Positions 7,521 to 16,587 of a stretch of DNA of 64,000 nucleotides are shown here, piece by piece. How positions within the stretch are numbered: position 1 is the first letter of the stretch; every line of letters starts with the position of its first letter. The DNA comes from Pseudanabaena biceps (GTDB lineage: Bacteria > Cyanobacteriota > Cyanobacteriia > Pseudanabaenales > Pseudanabaenaceae). Both the position numbers and the translations under genes were made by a program. The notes beneath the pieces are model-generated. The model ran no database searches and was not told the origin of the DNA. It saw nothing but the letters and a program-made list of their open reading frames with translations. The stretch is taken from the NCBI GenBank assembly GCA_013361095.1, contig JAATWA010000001.1, forward strand, positions 372,001 through 436,000. The letters run 5' to 3'.

Positions 7521-8804
7521 ATGACATTGCACGATCTCTCAAAATTAAGAATTTTATTTTCCCACTATAGTCTTGAAGATGATATCAGTGGCATAACGAC
7601 TTGGTTGGAAAAGCTGCTTTTACGAATGGATAAAGATGGCATTCCAACAACTCTTTATCTACAGCATTTTGACTCAAACATTGAAAAATCTAGCTTATTA
7701 CAATCCTTAAAAAAATCATCTATAAAAGTTGAAATTGAATCCATATCATCTTATACGGAGGATGATATTCGCAATACTCTAGCCTGTATTAACCGTCATC
7801 GTCCTAACGTATTTCTACCTCAGTTTTTTCAGTTTACTTTCTACGCTGCAAGTATAGCTGGGCAAAATGGTTTACCTTGGGTTTTGCCAATACACTCAGA
7901 TACACCTTTTAATTGGGCGATCGCAAATTTTTTATCCCCCGAAACAAAGGGTGGGCAAATAGTAGGAGTCTCTCATTACATTTGTCAGCTAGCTGAAAAT
8001 CAAGCTTTAGCAAAGCAAGCTCAATGTATTCCCTATGGAGTAACTATAGGTGATAAAAAGGCAATCTTTTCTGACTCTCCTTTTCGAGTTGTTTTTAGTG
8101 GACGGGTAGTTGAAGACCAGAAGCGAATCTCTTTAGTCCTTGAGGCTATGTCATTAGCATGCAAGCTAGATCCTCGCATTGAATGCGTAATTCTTGGGGA
8201 TGGATCTCAATTAGACGATTCTAAATTATGGGTTGAATCTCAGGATCTAAGTGATCGCATTCAGTTCAGAGGTCGCTTACCTTTTGAAGAAGTTACAGAA
8301 GAGCTAGGCAAATGCCAATCTATCTTGTTAATGTCAGATTACGAAGGACTACCAGTTGCGCTCATAGAGGCAATGGCGATCGGAGTCGTTCCTATTGTTC
8401 GCTACATTCTTAGTGGCGTGCCTGAACTTGTAAAAGATGAAATCACTGGAATTCTTATAGATGATACGCCAGCTCGAGCTGCTGAAGCCATATTACATTT
8501 GGCAAATAATCCAACTCTATGGAAGAATTACTCAGTGGCATCAAGAGAATTGATAAGTCAAAATTATAATGAGGATATTTGCTATGAACGATGGCTAAAT
8601 TTAATTGCTCAACTATGCGAACAATCTACTGTCAACTATCCGATTCCTATTCCCAAAAAGATCCCTTTGCCGTCCACTAATCAACCATTCTTAGCGGATC
8701 TAAACAGGTTCAAACCTCATCCCATAATTGCATTTTTTAGAACTGTAAGATTTAAACTTGGCATAGGCAAGAAAATAAAAATACTTGTCAAAAATTTTCT
8801 TTAG
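7521..8804 (+). CDS. GT4-family glycosyltransferase
   Basis: 427 aa, GT-B fold. The N-terminal acceptor domain is followed by the nucleotide-sugar domain with VFSGRVVEDQKRISLVLEAM, RIQFRGRLPFEEV and the retaining-GT4 signature SDYEGLPVALIEAMAIGVVP, whose E...E pair contacts the donor. It clearly resembles the next gene in length, motifs and C-terminal basic tail, so the two are likely tandem duplicates. Cytoplasmic or membrane-peripheral action on a lipid-linked oligosaccharide is typical. The donor sugar cannot be inferred. Confidence 0.85.
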   Translation: MTLHDLSKLRILFSHYSLEDDISGITTWLEKLLLRMDKDGIPTTLYLQHFDSNIEKSSLLQSLKKSSIKVEIESISSYTEDDIRNTLACINRHRPNVFLPQFFQFTFYAASIAGQNGLPWVLPIHSDTPFNWAIANFLSPETKGGQIVGVSHYICQLAENQALAKQAQCIPYGVTIGDKKAIFSDSPFRVVFSGRVVEDQKRISLVLEAMSLACKLDPRIECVILGDGSQLDDSKLWVESQDLSDRIQFRGRLPFEEVTEELGKCQSILLMSDYEGLPVALIEAMAIGVVPIVRYILSGVPELVKDEITGILIDDTPARAAEAILHLANNPTLWKNYSVASRELISQNYNEDICYERWLNLIAQLCEQSTVNYPIPIPKKIPLPSTNQPFLADLNRFKPHPIIAFFRTVRFKLGIGKKIKILVKNFL

Positions 8805-8857
8805 CACTGATTGTGACCATAAAAGCTGACAAGAGAAAAACTAAATAATAGGCACAT

Positions 8858-10099
8858 ATGAAAGTCACGTTTTGTACATATGACGGTTATAACTGTATCA
8901 ATGGAATTAATGCTTGGTTGCTACGACTACTGCCAGAATTAAGATTCAGAGGTATTGATATTCAAATAATTTTCATTACTTGGGCTGATCCTGATATGTG
9001 TACCACTCTTCCTATTCTTAAACAGATGGGATTCAATTGTTTAGAAATACCACTACCTCACTACACCGAACGACAAGTTATTTGGATTCTAAAAGAATTA
9101 GCAAAAAATCCACCCGATATATTTGTTGCTAATTATATGGTTCCAGCTTTGTACGCTTCACGATGGCTTAGAGAGTCTGGAATTTCTACTATTGGAGTCT
9201 TGCACAATGACGATAATGAATATAGAGCTATTTTGGATGAATTTGTTTTTGGAGAAAATCCATTTAAGCTTTCATCTGTTGTGGCGGTTTCAGAAGTCTT
9301 AAAAAAATTAGTTGCACAAAGAAAACCTAATAAAACCCTCTTAACTAAAATTCCATGCGGTGCGCCAGTACCGAAAGGTGTAGTAGAGAAATCAGGTGTA
9401 GGACTAAAGTTAGTATATGTAGGTAGATTGTCCGAAGAACAAAAATGTATTAGTGAGACCACAAAAGCTTTATGTAGAGCAGTTAAAGAAGTCCCAAACA
9501 CAGAAGCATTTATTTATGGCTCAGGCCCTGCTCAGTCATCAGTTGAGTTGATTATTAAAGAAGAGGGGAGCGATCTTCCAATTCACTTGATGGGTCGAGT
9601 TGATAGCCAAAAAATTCAAGAACATCTACTAAAATGCCATGTAATAGTTTTACTTTCAGATTACGAAGGCTTACCAGTTGCATTAATGGAAGCAATGGCT
9701 TGTGGTTTAGTGCCAGTTTGTTTACGCATAGAAAGTGGAATACCTGAATTAGTAATTCATAATGAAACAGGACTATTAGTAGATGACCGTGGAGATAGTT
9801 TTATAGCAGCTATTCAAAAACTACACCGAGAACCAGAGCTTTGGTATAAGTTGTCAAGAGGTGCTAGAGCAAAAATTGAATCAGAGTATTCCCATCAAAC
9901 CTGTGTAGATCTTTGGGAAAATCACTTAAAAAATCTACACGCCAAAAATATATTAAACAAAAAAATAACTATTCCTTATAAATTAACTCTTCCTCAGGTT
10001 AATATTAATCTCTCCTATAGCGATAACAGAGAACCAAAAATACATCAAAAAATTTACCGTAAGATTAAAACAATTATTGGTAAGATAACGAAATTCTGA
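8858..10099 (+). CDS. GT4-family glycosyltransferase, paralogue of the preceding gene
   Basis: 413 aa, GT-B fold. Landmarks: YNCINGINAWLLRLLPEL at the start, KLVYVGRLSEEQKCISETTK, IHLMGRVDSQKIQEHLL and the donor motif SDYEGLPVALMEAMACGLVP followed by ESGIPELV. The order and spacing match the gene just upstream (SDYEGLPVALIEAM there), supporting a tandem duplication that has since diverged. The C-terminus ends in a basic segment (KIYRKIKTIIGK). Start at ATG 8858, 53 bases after the previous stop. Acceptor and donor unknown. Confidence 0.85.
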   Translation: MKVTFCTYDGYNCINGINAWLLRLLPELRFRGIDIQIIFITWADPDMCTTLPILKQMGFNCLEIPLPHYTERQVIWILKELAKNPPDIFVANYMVPALYASRWLRESGISTIGVLHNDDNEYRAILDEFVFGENPFKLSSVVAVSEVLKKLVAQRKPNKTLLTKIPCGAPVPKGVVEKSGVGLKLVYVGRLSEEQKCISETTKALCRAVKEVPNTEAFIYGSGPAQSSVELIIKEEGSDLPIHLMGRVDSQKIQEHLLKCHVIVLLSDYEGLPVALMEAMACGLVPVCLRIESGIPELVIHNETGLLVDDRGDSFIAAIQKLHREPELWYKLSRGARAKIESEYSHQTCVDLWENHLKNLHAKNILNKKITIPYKLTLPQVNINLSYSDNREPKIHQKIYRKIKTIIGKITKF

Positions 10100-10164
10100 T
10101 TAATATGCCTTGGCAAGAATTTGTCAGGGATGTTCTCTAGATTAGGATAAGTTATATTTCAAAT

Positions 10165-10792
10165 ATGAAAAAACTACTACGTTCTCTCATCCAACGTCTA
10201 GGCTTTGAGCCGTTACACTATACCGATGACGGATTTTTACACGCTCTATTAAAAACCTATAACGAGCTACGTCTTAGTCCAGACAAAAAACAGCATTATT
10301 CGTTTGTATTGCTTCTCTCTGCGGCACTGGTCAGTTAAAGCGTGAGTTTGGAATTTGCATCTTTTTTATCGGCATGAAATGGTCGTTTCAGACCCTATCC
10401 CTGTTTATCTGACCAGTGCCAAGTATCTTTGAATATATGGTTGAGCTAGATCATGTCGAAATCTTACAAACACATACTATTGATGAAATTGCCGAATCAT
10501 TAGGAATAAACTAAAGCAAACGTATTTTTCTAAAAATAGATACTCAAGGACAGGATGCAGAAGTTATTAAAGGAGGTCGTCAAACTTTGATTATGTTCTT
10601 GGTATTCTCACGGAAGGTACTGTAAAACCACTGTATGACGAATGTACGACATTTGAAGACTTAAGGAAACTACTTGAATTAATGGGTTTTGTGTATGGAG
10701 GGATGTTCCCAATTAGTTACGTCCCTAACACCTTAGAATTAATTGAATTAGACTGTTACTTTACCCGTAAGTCTGAAATAGTAGTTTCTTGA
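10165..10792 (+). pseudogene. FkbM-family methyltransferase pseudogene, interrupted by a MITE
   Basis: The 5' part reads MKKLLRSLIQRLGFEPLHYT and LLKTYNELRLSP, then a 98-bp element (10323-10420) intervenes and introduces a stop. After it come fragments in changing frames: VELDHVEILQTHTIDEIAES, then FLKIDTQGQDAEVIKGGRQ, then LGILTEGTVKPLYDE, LLELMGFVYGGMF and ELDCYFTRKSEIVVS. The IDTQG..EVIKGG block is the FkbM hallmark. The segment with the SAM-binding glycine loop is missing, and at least two frame changes lie downstream. Three intact FkbM genes remain in the locus. Confidence 0.85.
10323..10420. mobile_element. 98-bp MITE-like element, copy 2
   Basis: Perfect 10-bp terminal inverted repeats GGCACTGGTC and GACCAGTGCC, extending with few mismatches through CAGTTAAA/TTTATCTG. 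It lies inside the FkbM pseudogene in the opposite orientation to copy 1 (852-949). A solo left end, GGCACTGGTCAGTTAA, occurs at 60498. No coding capacity and no clear target-site duplication. Confidence 0.8.
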
Positions 10793-10807
10793 TACGATTA
10801 GCAAAAT

Positions 10808-11707
10808 ATGAATTCGTGCAGCTTACTTATTCCGTGTTACAACGCAGAACACTATCTACCTCGCTTATGGGAAACAGTTAAAGCTCAAACTATTCCTTTT
10901 GATGAAATTATATGTTACGACGATGGGAGTCAAGACAATACCGTCGAAGTAGCAAAATCTCTTGGGGTAAAAGTGATTGTGGGAGATGAAAACATGGGTG
11001 TTTCACATGTCCGCAATCAATTAGCAAGAGCAAGTAATTGCGATTGGATTCACTTTCATGATGCAGATGATATTCTTCATCCAAAATACTTAGAAAAAGC
11101 AAAAGCCAAAATAAATGAAAATACTGATGTAGTAGTCTGTAATGTTGATTGGATAGATGAACAAACAAGAGAATTGATTATCTCTTGGAAATACAATAAT
11201 CAAGATTTCCAAAACAACCCACCTATATCAGCGATCGCTAACCCAATTGGGGTGATAAATGTTCTTTGCAGAAGAGATATTTTCTTAAAAGTTAATGGAT
11301 TTGATGAATTAGTTTCTTGCTGGGAAGATGCTGACCTGTATGTTCGTCTAGCAGGTGCAGGAGCTAAATTTGCAATTCTTGAGGAAGTACTTGGCTTCTC
11401 TTTAAGACATTCAAATGGGCTAAGTAACAATCAGCATAGATGCTGGAAATGTAGATTATATTTCTTGGAAAAGTATTCTAAAAGTTTTGAATATTTAGTG
11501 GATGAAGTAATTATCGATCAGTTAGAAATAGTAGCAAGAAACTTTTTAAAATTACGAGATAAACATCTAGCTTTAGAAACCATTAAATTTAGTCAACGCT
11601 TAGGTGGTAATCCCCCCACAACAAACAACGCTTTACTTAATGCTATGAAGTTAGTACTACCTGCCATACTAGTTCTTCAGATACAGCAATTTATCAGGAA
11701 GTCATAG
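10808..11707 (+). CDS. GT2-family glycosyltransferase
   Basis: 299 aa, GT-A fold. SLLIPCYNAEHYLPRLWETV at the start, IICYDDGSQDNTVEVAK, and the metal-binding acidic motif in WIHFHDADDIL (about residues 79-89), then VLCRRDIFLKVNGFDE and a catalytic-base candidate in WEDADLYVRLAG. It should transfer one sugar from a nucleotide donor to the growing chain. It begins 16 bases after the FkbM pseudogene and ends 127 bases before an acetyltransferase. Linkage specificity cannot be read from the sequence. Confidence 0.88.
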   Translation: MNSCSLLIPCYNAEHYLPRLWETVKAQTIPFDEIICYDDGSQDNTVEVAKSLGVKVIVGDENMGVSHVRNQLARASNCDWIHFHDADDILHPKYLEKAKAKINENTDVVVCNVDWIDEQTRELIISWKYNNQDFQNNPPISAIANPIGVINVLCRRDIFLKVNGFDELVSCWEDADLYVRLAGAGAKFAILEEVLGFSLRHSNGLSNNQHRCWKCRLYFLEKYSKSFEYLVDEVIIDQLEIVARNFLKLRDKHLALETIKFSQRLGGNPPTTNNALLNAMKLVLPAILVLQIQQFIRKS

Positions 11708-11834
11708 CCTATAAATCCTTAGAAAATTTTATAGCTATATTTAGCATTCCTATATCATATGTAAAACAGCATTATTTTACATTGATTTTCAAAATTGCAG
11801 TAATCTTTTATAGACACATTGAAATGAATTAGTC

Positions 11835-12422
11835 ATGTTGAATATAATAAAAACTGTCATACTAATCATTGTTAAAAAGCTAACAGACGTTTATGGTTTA
11901 TATAAAATTTTTATATTAAACCTAATTGGCATAGATACTGATTATACTTGCCACATTGGTGAAAATTTTACCGTAAAATTAGGGTTTTCTAATGGTAAGA
12001 AAGGAGAAATATCTATAAATGCAAATTCAGAAATTTGTAATGGGGTTAACTTAGAATGTTGGGGTGGAAATATCTATATTAGTGAAAATGTTTTTATAGG
12101 ACCGTATTCTGTAATTTATGGACATGGAGGAGTAAAAATTGGCAAAGATTCATTAGTTGCTATGCATTGTCGAATTTTATCTTCAAATCATACAATTCCA
12201 GAATCAAACATTAGGATAAGATCCCAACCAGATATTCTTTTGCCAGTAAATATTGGCGAAGATGTGTGGCTTGGAGCAGGTGTTACAGTTTTAGGAGGAG
12301 TAAATATTGGAGATGGATGCATAGTAGGTGCTGGTGCTGTTGTAACAAGTGACTTACCTCCTTATGCGATCGCTGTTGGTGTTCCAGCAAAAGTAATAAG
12401 ATTTCGCAAATCAACAGGTTGA
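11835..12422 (+). CDS. Hexapeptide-repeat O-acetyltransferase (maltose/NodL-like)
   Basis: 195 aa. Repeated [LIV]GxxxX hexapeptides form a left-handed beta-helix: ISENVFIGPYSVIYGHGGVK, IGKDSLVAMHCRILSSNHTI with the catalytic His of the SxxH loop, VNIGEDVWLGAGVTVLGGVN and VGAGAVVTSDLPPYAIAVG, ending GVPAKVIRFR. Such trimeric enzymes acetylate sugar hydroxyls with acetyl-CoA. It lies 17 bases upstream of a membrane acyltransferase, so two acylation activities are co-expressed. The sugar acceptor is unknown. Confidence 0.87.
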   Translation: MLNIIKTVILIIVKKLTDVYGLYKIFILNLIGIDTDYTCHIGENFTVKLGFSNGKKGEISINANSEICNGVNLECWGGNIYISENVFIGPYSVIYGHGGVKIGKDSLVAMHCRILSSNHTIPESNIRIRSQPDILLPVNIGEDVWLGAGVTVLGGVNIGDGCIVGAGAVVTSDLPPYAIAVGVPAKVIRFRKSTG

Positions 12423-12439
12423 AAATTTATTAGAATTAT

Positions 12440-13531
12440 ATGAACGACTCTATCGATAGAATAGCGCCAGAAACAGTTAAATACAAAGAAAATGCTTTTG
12501 ACTTACTAAGATTGATACTAGCTATATTTGTAGTAATTACACACGGCTACCTTATTGGAGGTTATGGGGTTAACGATCCAATCGAGAAGATTATGAATTT
12601 CAAATCCTCATTTAGTTTAGGCACTGTTGGAGTAATGGGATTCTTTTCCTTGAGTGGATACTTAATTACAGGAAGCTTTGATCGTAGCAAAAAAACTATT
12701 ATATTTATATATCATCGACTCTTTAGAATTATCCCAGGATTTTGGGCTTGCTTAGTAGTTACAGCATTCGTTATTTCCCCAACTATATATTTAATAAACA
12801 ATCAGACTTTGAATGGTTTTTATTGGGAGCAGGCATTAAGCTATGTTTGGAACAACATCTTCGTCAATATAAGACAGTGGAATGTTGGAAGTACCTTAGA
12901 AATATCTGCTTATAAAGAATCAATTAATGGCAGTTTATGGAGTCTATTCCCTGAAATAATTTGCTATGCTTTCACCTTATTGGCAGGAATGCTAGGTATA
13001 TTTAAAAATAACAAAGTCCTTTTTTTGCTATTTTCTCTTTATTTTTTTGCACTTTTCGTGGTGAAAACATCTGGGTTAAATGAAGGACCTACCATTATTA
13101 TGCTGAATGATATTGGTAGATTACAAGCATATACATCGTATATATGCGGAAGCTTTTTATATGTTTTTAGAGAAAATATAAAAATAGATATAAAAGGCAT
13201 TCTGTTTATTATGGTTTTGGCGATTCTAAGCTTACGATTTGGAGGATACGAGAAAATAAGTCCAATTCTGATTTCTCTAATAATTATTTATGGATTTCAA
13301 ACATTTAAGTTTAAAATTCGCTATGATTTATCTTATGGAATTTATATATATTCTTTCCCTTTGCAGCAACTTTTATATGTCATCTTCGGCAATTCATTAC
13401 CTGTATTATTATATTTACTCTTGAGCATTCTAAGCTCTTGTATCTTAGCTTTTTTTAGCTTTAAATTTATTGAAATGCCATTTATGAACTTAAGAAAACA
13501 AATTGATAAAAGATTAAAAACTTTTGTTTGA
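12440..13531 (+). CDS. Acyltransferase-3 family integral membrane protein
   Basis: 363 aa with about ten hydrophobic segments. The opening NAFDLLRLILAIFVVITHGY carries the family pattern DLLR and the membrane His; SLGTVGVMGFFSLSGYLITG and RLFRIIPGFW follow, and NGSLWSLFPEIICY gives the later conserved Trp/Glu motif. Family members move an acyl group, usually O-acetyl, across or within the inner membrane onto exopolysaccharide or O-antigen. Only 17 bases separate it from the cytoplasmic acetyltransferase upstream. Confidence 0.85.
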   Translation: MNDSIDRIAPETVKYKENAFDLLRLILAIFVVITHGYLIGGYGVNDPIEKIMNFKSSFSLGTVGVMGFFSLSGYLITGSFDRSKKTIIFIYHRLFRIIPGFWACLVVTAFVISPTIYLINNQTLNGFYWEQALSYVWNNIFVNIRQWNVGSTLEISAYKESINGSLWSLFPEIICYAFTLLAGMLGIFKNNKVLFLLFSLYFFALFVVKTSGLNEGPTIIMLNDIGRLQAYTSYICGSFLYVFRENIKIDIKGILFIMVLAILSLRFGGYEKISPILISLIIIYGFQTFKFKIRYDLSYGIYIYSFPLQQLLYVIFGNSLPVLLYLLLSILSSCILAFFSFKFIEMPFMNLRKQIDKRLKTFV

Positions 13532-13659
13532 TATATTCCTAGAATTCACTCGTAATATACTTCTATTTGTTCTCAATATTTGTTTGCTAGAATCAATATA
13601 TTAACAAAATTGAGCGCTAATTATAATCATTAGTTATATTTAAAGATAAATAAGTAGAC

Positions 13660-14601
13660 ATGAAAAAAATATCTGTTATTATTTGTACTCATAATCCCCA
13701 AAAAGCCTACATTAGAAGAGTTCTTGAGTCACTCAAAGAGCAAACTCTACCGATACAAGATTGGGAATTGCTATTGATAGATAATGCCAGCACAAAAAAG
13801 CTTTGTAGTGAAATTGATATTAGCTGGCATATAAATTCTCGACATATTAGAGAAGACCTTATTGGTCTTACTAACGCTCGCCTTTGTGGTATCAGATCAT
13901 CAGTTAATGAGATATTAGTTTTTGTTGATGATGACAATATGCTTGAACCCAATTATCTTGAGAATGCCTACACAATAATGAAAGAGAACACTTCTCTAGG
14001 GGCGATCGGGGGAAAGATATTACCAGATTTCGAGGTCGAGCCTGAAAATTGGATAAAAGATTTTTGGGTTTGTCTTGCACTAAGAGATTTAGGGGAGGCA
14101 GTGCAAACTTATTTTTATAACAAGCAAACTTCAGATGATATGCAGCACCCACTGTTTGCACCAATTGGTGCAGGTATGGTATTACGCAAATCAGCGGCAA
14201 TATTTTATGCTGACACTATTGCGAATGATCTTAGTCGAAAGGCTTTAGATCGAACAGGTAATAGTCTCCAGTCAGGCGGAGATTGTGATATAAACCTAAC
14301 TTTACTAAAAACAGGCTGGGGAGTTGGATATTTCCCACAATTGAAACTAACTCATTTAATTTCTGCCAGTCGCTTGACAAAAGATTACCTTGCTCGTTTA
14401 AACTATGCATCATGTCGCTCATGGATTCAGGTACTGGATTTTCATAATATTCGACCTTGGTCGAAAATACCTGCATGGAGTGTTTTACCTAGGAAATTAA
14501 AATCTTTTTTCAGCTATCAGACTTGGAAAAGCCCAGAAGCATTTATACATTGGAAAGGCTCATGTGGTACTTTTGAAGCCTTAGCTAATTTAGACAAATA
14601 A
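13660..14601 (+). CDS. GT2-family glycosyltransferase
   Basis: 313 aa. ISVIICTHNPQKAYIRRVLE, then WELLLIDNASTKKL, the acidic metal site in LVFVDDDNML (about residues 87-96), and GAIGGKILPDFEVEPENW followed by IGAGMVLRKSAA. The layout matches GT2 proteins of cyanobacterial polysaccharide clusters. It is preceded by a 128-base AT-rich gap after the membrane acyltransferase and has its own ATG (13660). Donor and acceptor unknown. Confidence 0.86.
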   Translation: MKKISVIICTHNPQKAYIRRVLESLKEQTLPIQDWELLLIDNASTKKLCSEIDISWHINSRHIREDLIGLTNARLCGIRSSVNEILVFVDDDNMLEPNYLENAYTIMKENTSLGAIGGKILPDFEVEPENWIKDFWVCLALRDLGEAVQTYFYNKQTSDDMQHPLFAPIGAGMVLRKSAAIFYADTIANDLSRKALDRTGNSLQSGGDCDINLTLLKTGWGVGYFPQLKLTHLISASRLTKDYLARLNYASCRSWIQVLDFHNIRPWSKIPAWSVLPRKLKSFFSYQTWKSPEAFIHWKGSCGTFEALANLDK

Positions 14602-14721
14602 TTTTGAATTTATTCTTTTTGGTCAATCATTAAGATACATGTAATTTTTTATATGTCTTAGTTTGCTTCTTCTTAATGAATACAAATATATAACATTTAA
14701 TCACACACACGATTGTTAGCC

Positions 14722-15720
14722 ATGGTAGTTTTTTTCAAGAAAATAGACTTGTATAAATTAGCCAAAAGATTAAACTTAGGTTCCTTAGTTTATAGATTGT
14801 ATTATGCTCCAAGATCTTTTTTCAAAAGAATCTTCAAGAAAGGTATTGTAAATTCTTTCATCGATGAACAGGAGAAATCAAAGATGCAGAGAGCGGCTTA
14901 TAACATACAGCCGATTACAACTAATCAAGATAATCCTAACAATCAATCAAACAAACAACTTTTAGAAATTTATTTCTTAACTGGCAAAAGATTTTGGTAT
15001 CAGACTTGTTTTTGTGCTTATTCGATGTCAACACAAGTAAAGGACTATAGATTACGTCCAGTTATTTATGATGATGGCTCCCTATCAAATGAGTATCAAA
15101 ATGAAATTATCCGAATCTTCCCAAATGCTAAAATCAATCTTAAACACGAGATTGATGAATGTATTAACAAGTATCTTCCACGAGATAAGTTTCCATATTT
15201 AAGAGAACGTCGAGACAATTATCCTAACATTCGCAAATTAACAGATATCCATGTTGGTTCTCAAGGGTGGAAATTGATTCTTGATTCTGATATGTTGTTT
15301 TTTAAACCACCCACAATTTTAATAGATTGGTTAAGAAATCCAACCCAACCATGCCATATGCTAGACGTGGAAACAGCGTATGGTTATTCGCAGGAATTAA
15401 TAAATTCATTAGCTAAAACAAACGTACCAGAACGCATAAATGTTGGTATTTGCGGATTGAAAAGTGAAAATATTGATTGGGATGAGATAGAGTTTTGGTG
15501 TAAAACAATGATAGAACAGCAAGGTACTAGTTACTATCAAGAGCAAGCAATTATTGCTATGATTATGGCTAGGCAACCTTGTACTGTCGTCCCAGATCTA
15601 GATTATATTGTGATGCCATCACGTGCAGAAGTTATGAATCCTAGAACAACCTTACATCACTATGTTGCAGATTCTAAGTCTTGGTATTTTCGATATGCAT
15701 GGAAATTTTTTAGTTTGTAA
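14722..15720 (+). CDS. Putative GT-A-like glycosyltransferase of unassigned family
   Basis: 332 aa from ATG 14722; a TTG three codons earlier is less likely. The core reads LEIYFLTGKRFWYQTCFCAY, RPVIYDDGSL, then KLILDSDMLFFKPP (about residue 190), where DSD looks like the DXD metal site, and INVGICGLKSENIDWDEIEF. The pattern resembles nucleotide-diphospho-sugar transferases that act on cell-surface glycans, but I do not recognise a precise family. It lies in line with the GT2 gene upstream and an acetyltransferase 38 bases downstream. Confidence 0.65.
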   Translation: MVVFFKKIDLYKLAKRLNLGSLVYRLYYAPRSFFKRIFKKGIVNSFIDEQEKSKMQRAAYNIQPITTNQDNPNNQSNKQLLEIYFLTGKRFWYQTCFCAYSMSTQVKDYRLRPVIYDDGSLSNEYQNEIIRIFPNAKINLKHEIDECINKYLPRDKFPYLRERRDNYPNIRKLTDIHVGSQGWKLILDSDMLFFKPPTILIDWLRNPTQPCHMLDVETAYGYSQELINSLAKTNVPERINVGICGLKSENIDWDEIEFWCKTMIEQQGTSYYQEQAIIAMIMARQPCTVVPDLDYIVMPSRAEVMNPRTTLHHYVADSKSWYFRYAWKFFSL

Positions 15721-15758
15721 CCAAGTTTTTGCGACCAAAGAAATAAAATAAAGATAAA

Positions 15759-16301
15759 ATGTTTACACGATTCTGGGCATTAATTAGACGGTTGTCAGTA
15801 GGATTATTATTTTCTAGATGTGGTTACTATATAATTATACGCTGGAGGAGAGAATTTGATAATTTCAGATCAGTGTATATTAAAAAATCTCTAAAGTCTT
15901 GTGGCTCGAACGTTGGATTCCAGTTTCCGCTATGCCTAAATCAATTAGAAAATATTGAAATTGGAGATGACGTATCTTTTTGTGCTTATGTTCATGTTTG
16001 GGGATTAGGAGGAGTAAAAATTGGTAATAGAGTAATGATTGGATCTCATTCTGCTATTACATCAATTACACATGACTACCACTCAGAAGTTATGTACAGC
16101 ACTAATCTAACAAACCCAGTAATTATTGGCGACGATGTATGGATCGGATCACATGCAGTTATTTTACCTGGAATAACTATAGGTAATGGTGCTGTTATAG
16201 GAGCTGGTTGTGTCGTAACTAAGAATGTTGAACCATTTGATATTGTGGTAGGTGTTCCAAGTCGAGTTTTAAGAAAGCGTTTACTTATTAATGAAAGATA
16301 A
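15759..16301 (+). CDS. Hexapeptide-repeat acyltransferase (WcaF/CysE-like fold)
   Basis: 180 aa. An N-terminal basic/hydrophobic region is followed by beta-helix repeats: IEIGDDVSFCAYVHVWGLGG, VKIGNRVMIGSHSAITSITH with the catalytic His, VIIGDDVWIGSHAVILPGIT and IGNGAVIGAGCVVTKNVEPF, ending VGVPSRVLRKR. An acetyl-CoA-dependent O-acetyltransferase is the most likely activity. It is the third such domain in the locus. A 286-base gap with a tandem repeat follows. Confidence 0.85.
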   Translation: MFTRFWALIRRLSVGLLFSRCGYYIIIRWRREFDNFRSVYIKKSLKSCGSNVGFQFPLCLNQLENIEIGDDVSFCAYVHVWGLGGVKIGNRVMIGSHSAITSITHDYHSEVMYSTNLTNPVIIGDDVWIGSHAVILPGITIGNGAVIGAGCVVTKNVEPFDIVVGVPSRVLRKRLLINER

Positions 16302-16380
16302 CACTTGAGTTAGAAATCAACAATTGTCTAAGATGTAATTGTCAAGAATTTTCTTTTAATGGTCAATTAAGCTCAGCTAT

Positions 16381-16422
16381 TAATGTAGTGGCTCAATAGG
16401 CTAATGTAGTGGCTCAATAGGC
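16381..16422. repeat. 21-bp tandem repeat, two exact copies
   Basis: TAATGTAGTGGCTCAATAGGC is present twice in exact head-to-tail order (16381-16401, 16402-16422), in an intergenic stretch between an acetyltransferase and a GT2 gene. No gene overlaps it. The rest of 16302-16587 shows nothing I recognise. Confidence 0.9.
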
Positions 16423-16587
16423 GTTTCAGCGAGGTCAAACATTATAAACGGCTCAAAGTTTTTAAGGGCAGATATTCCAACACTTCTAAGACAAAAAACA
16501 TTGTATATTAAGCATTTCATCCATTTAAGCTAAAGTAGTTCCCCGAAATACCTGTTGAGTCAAAATCAATATAAAAAGCAAATTATT

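Noticed and set aside
9133..9501. 122-aa minus-strand open frame inside the GT4 gene
   Set aside because: Shadow frame of a well-supported plus-strand gene; no protein-like motif.
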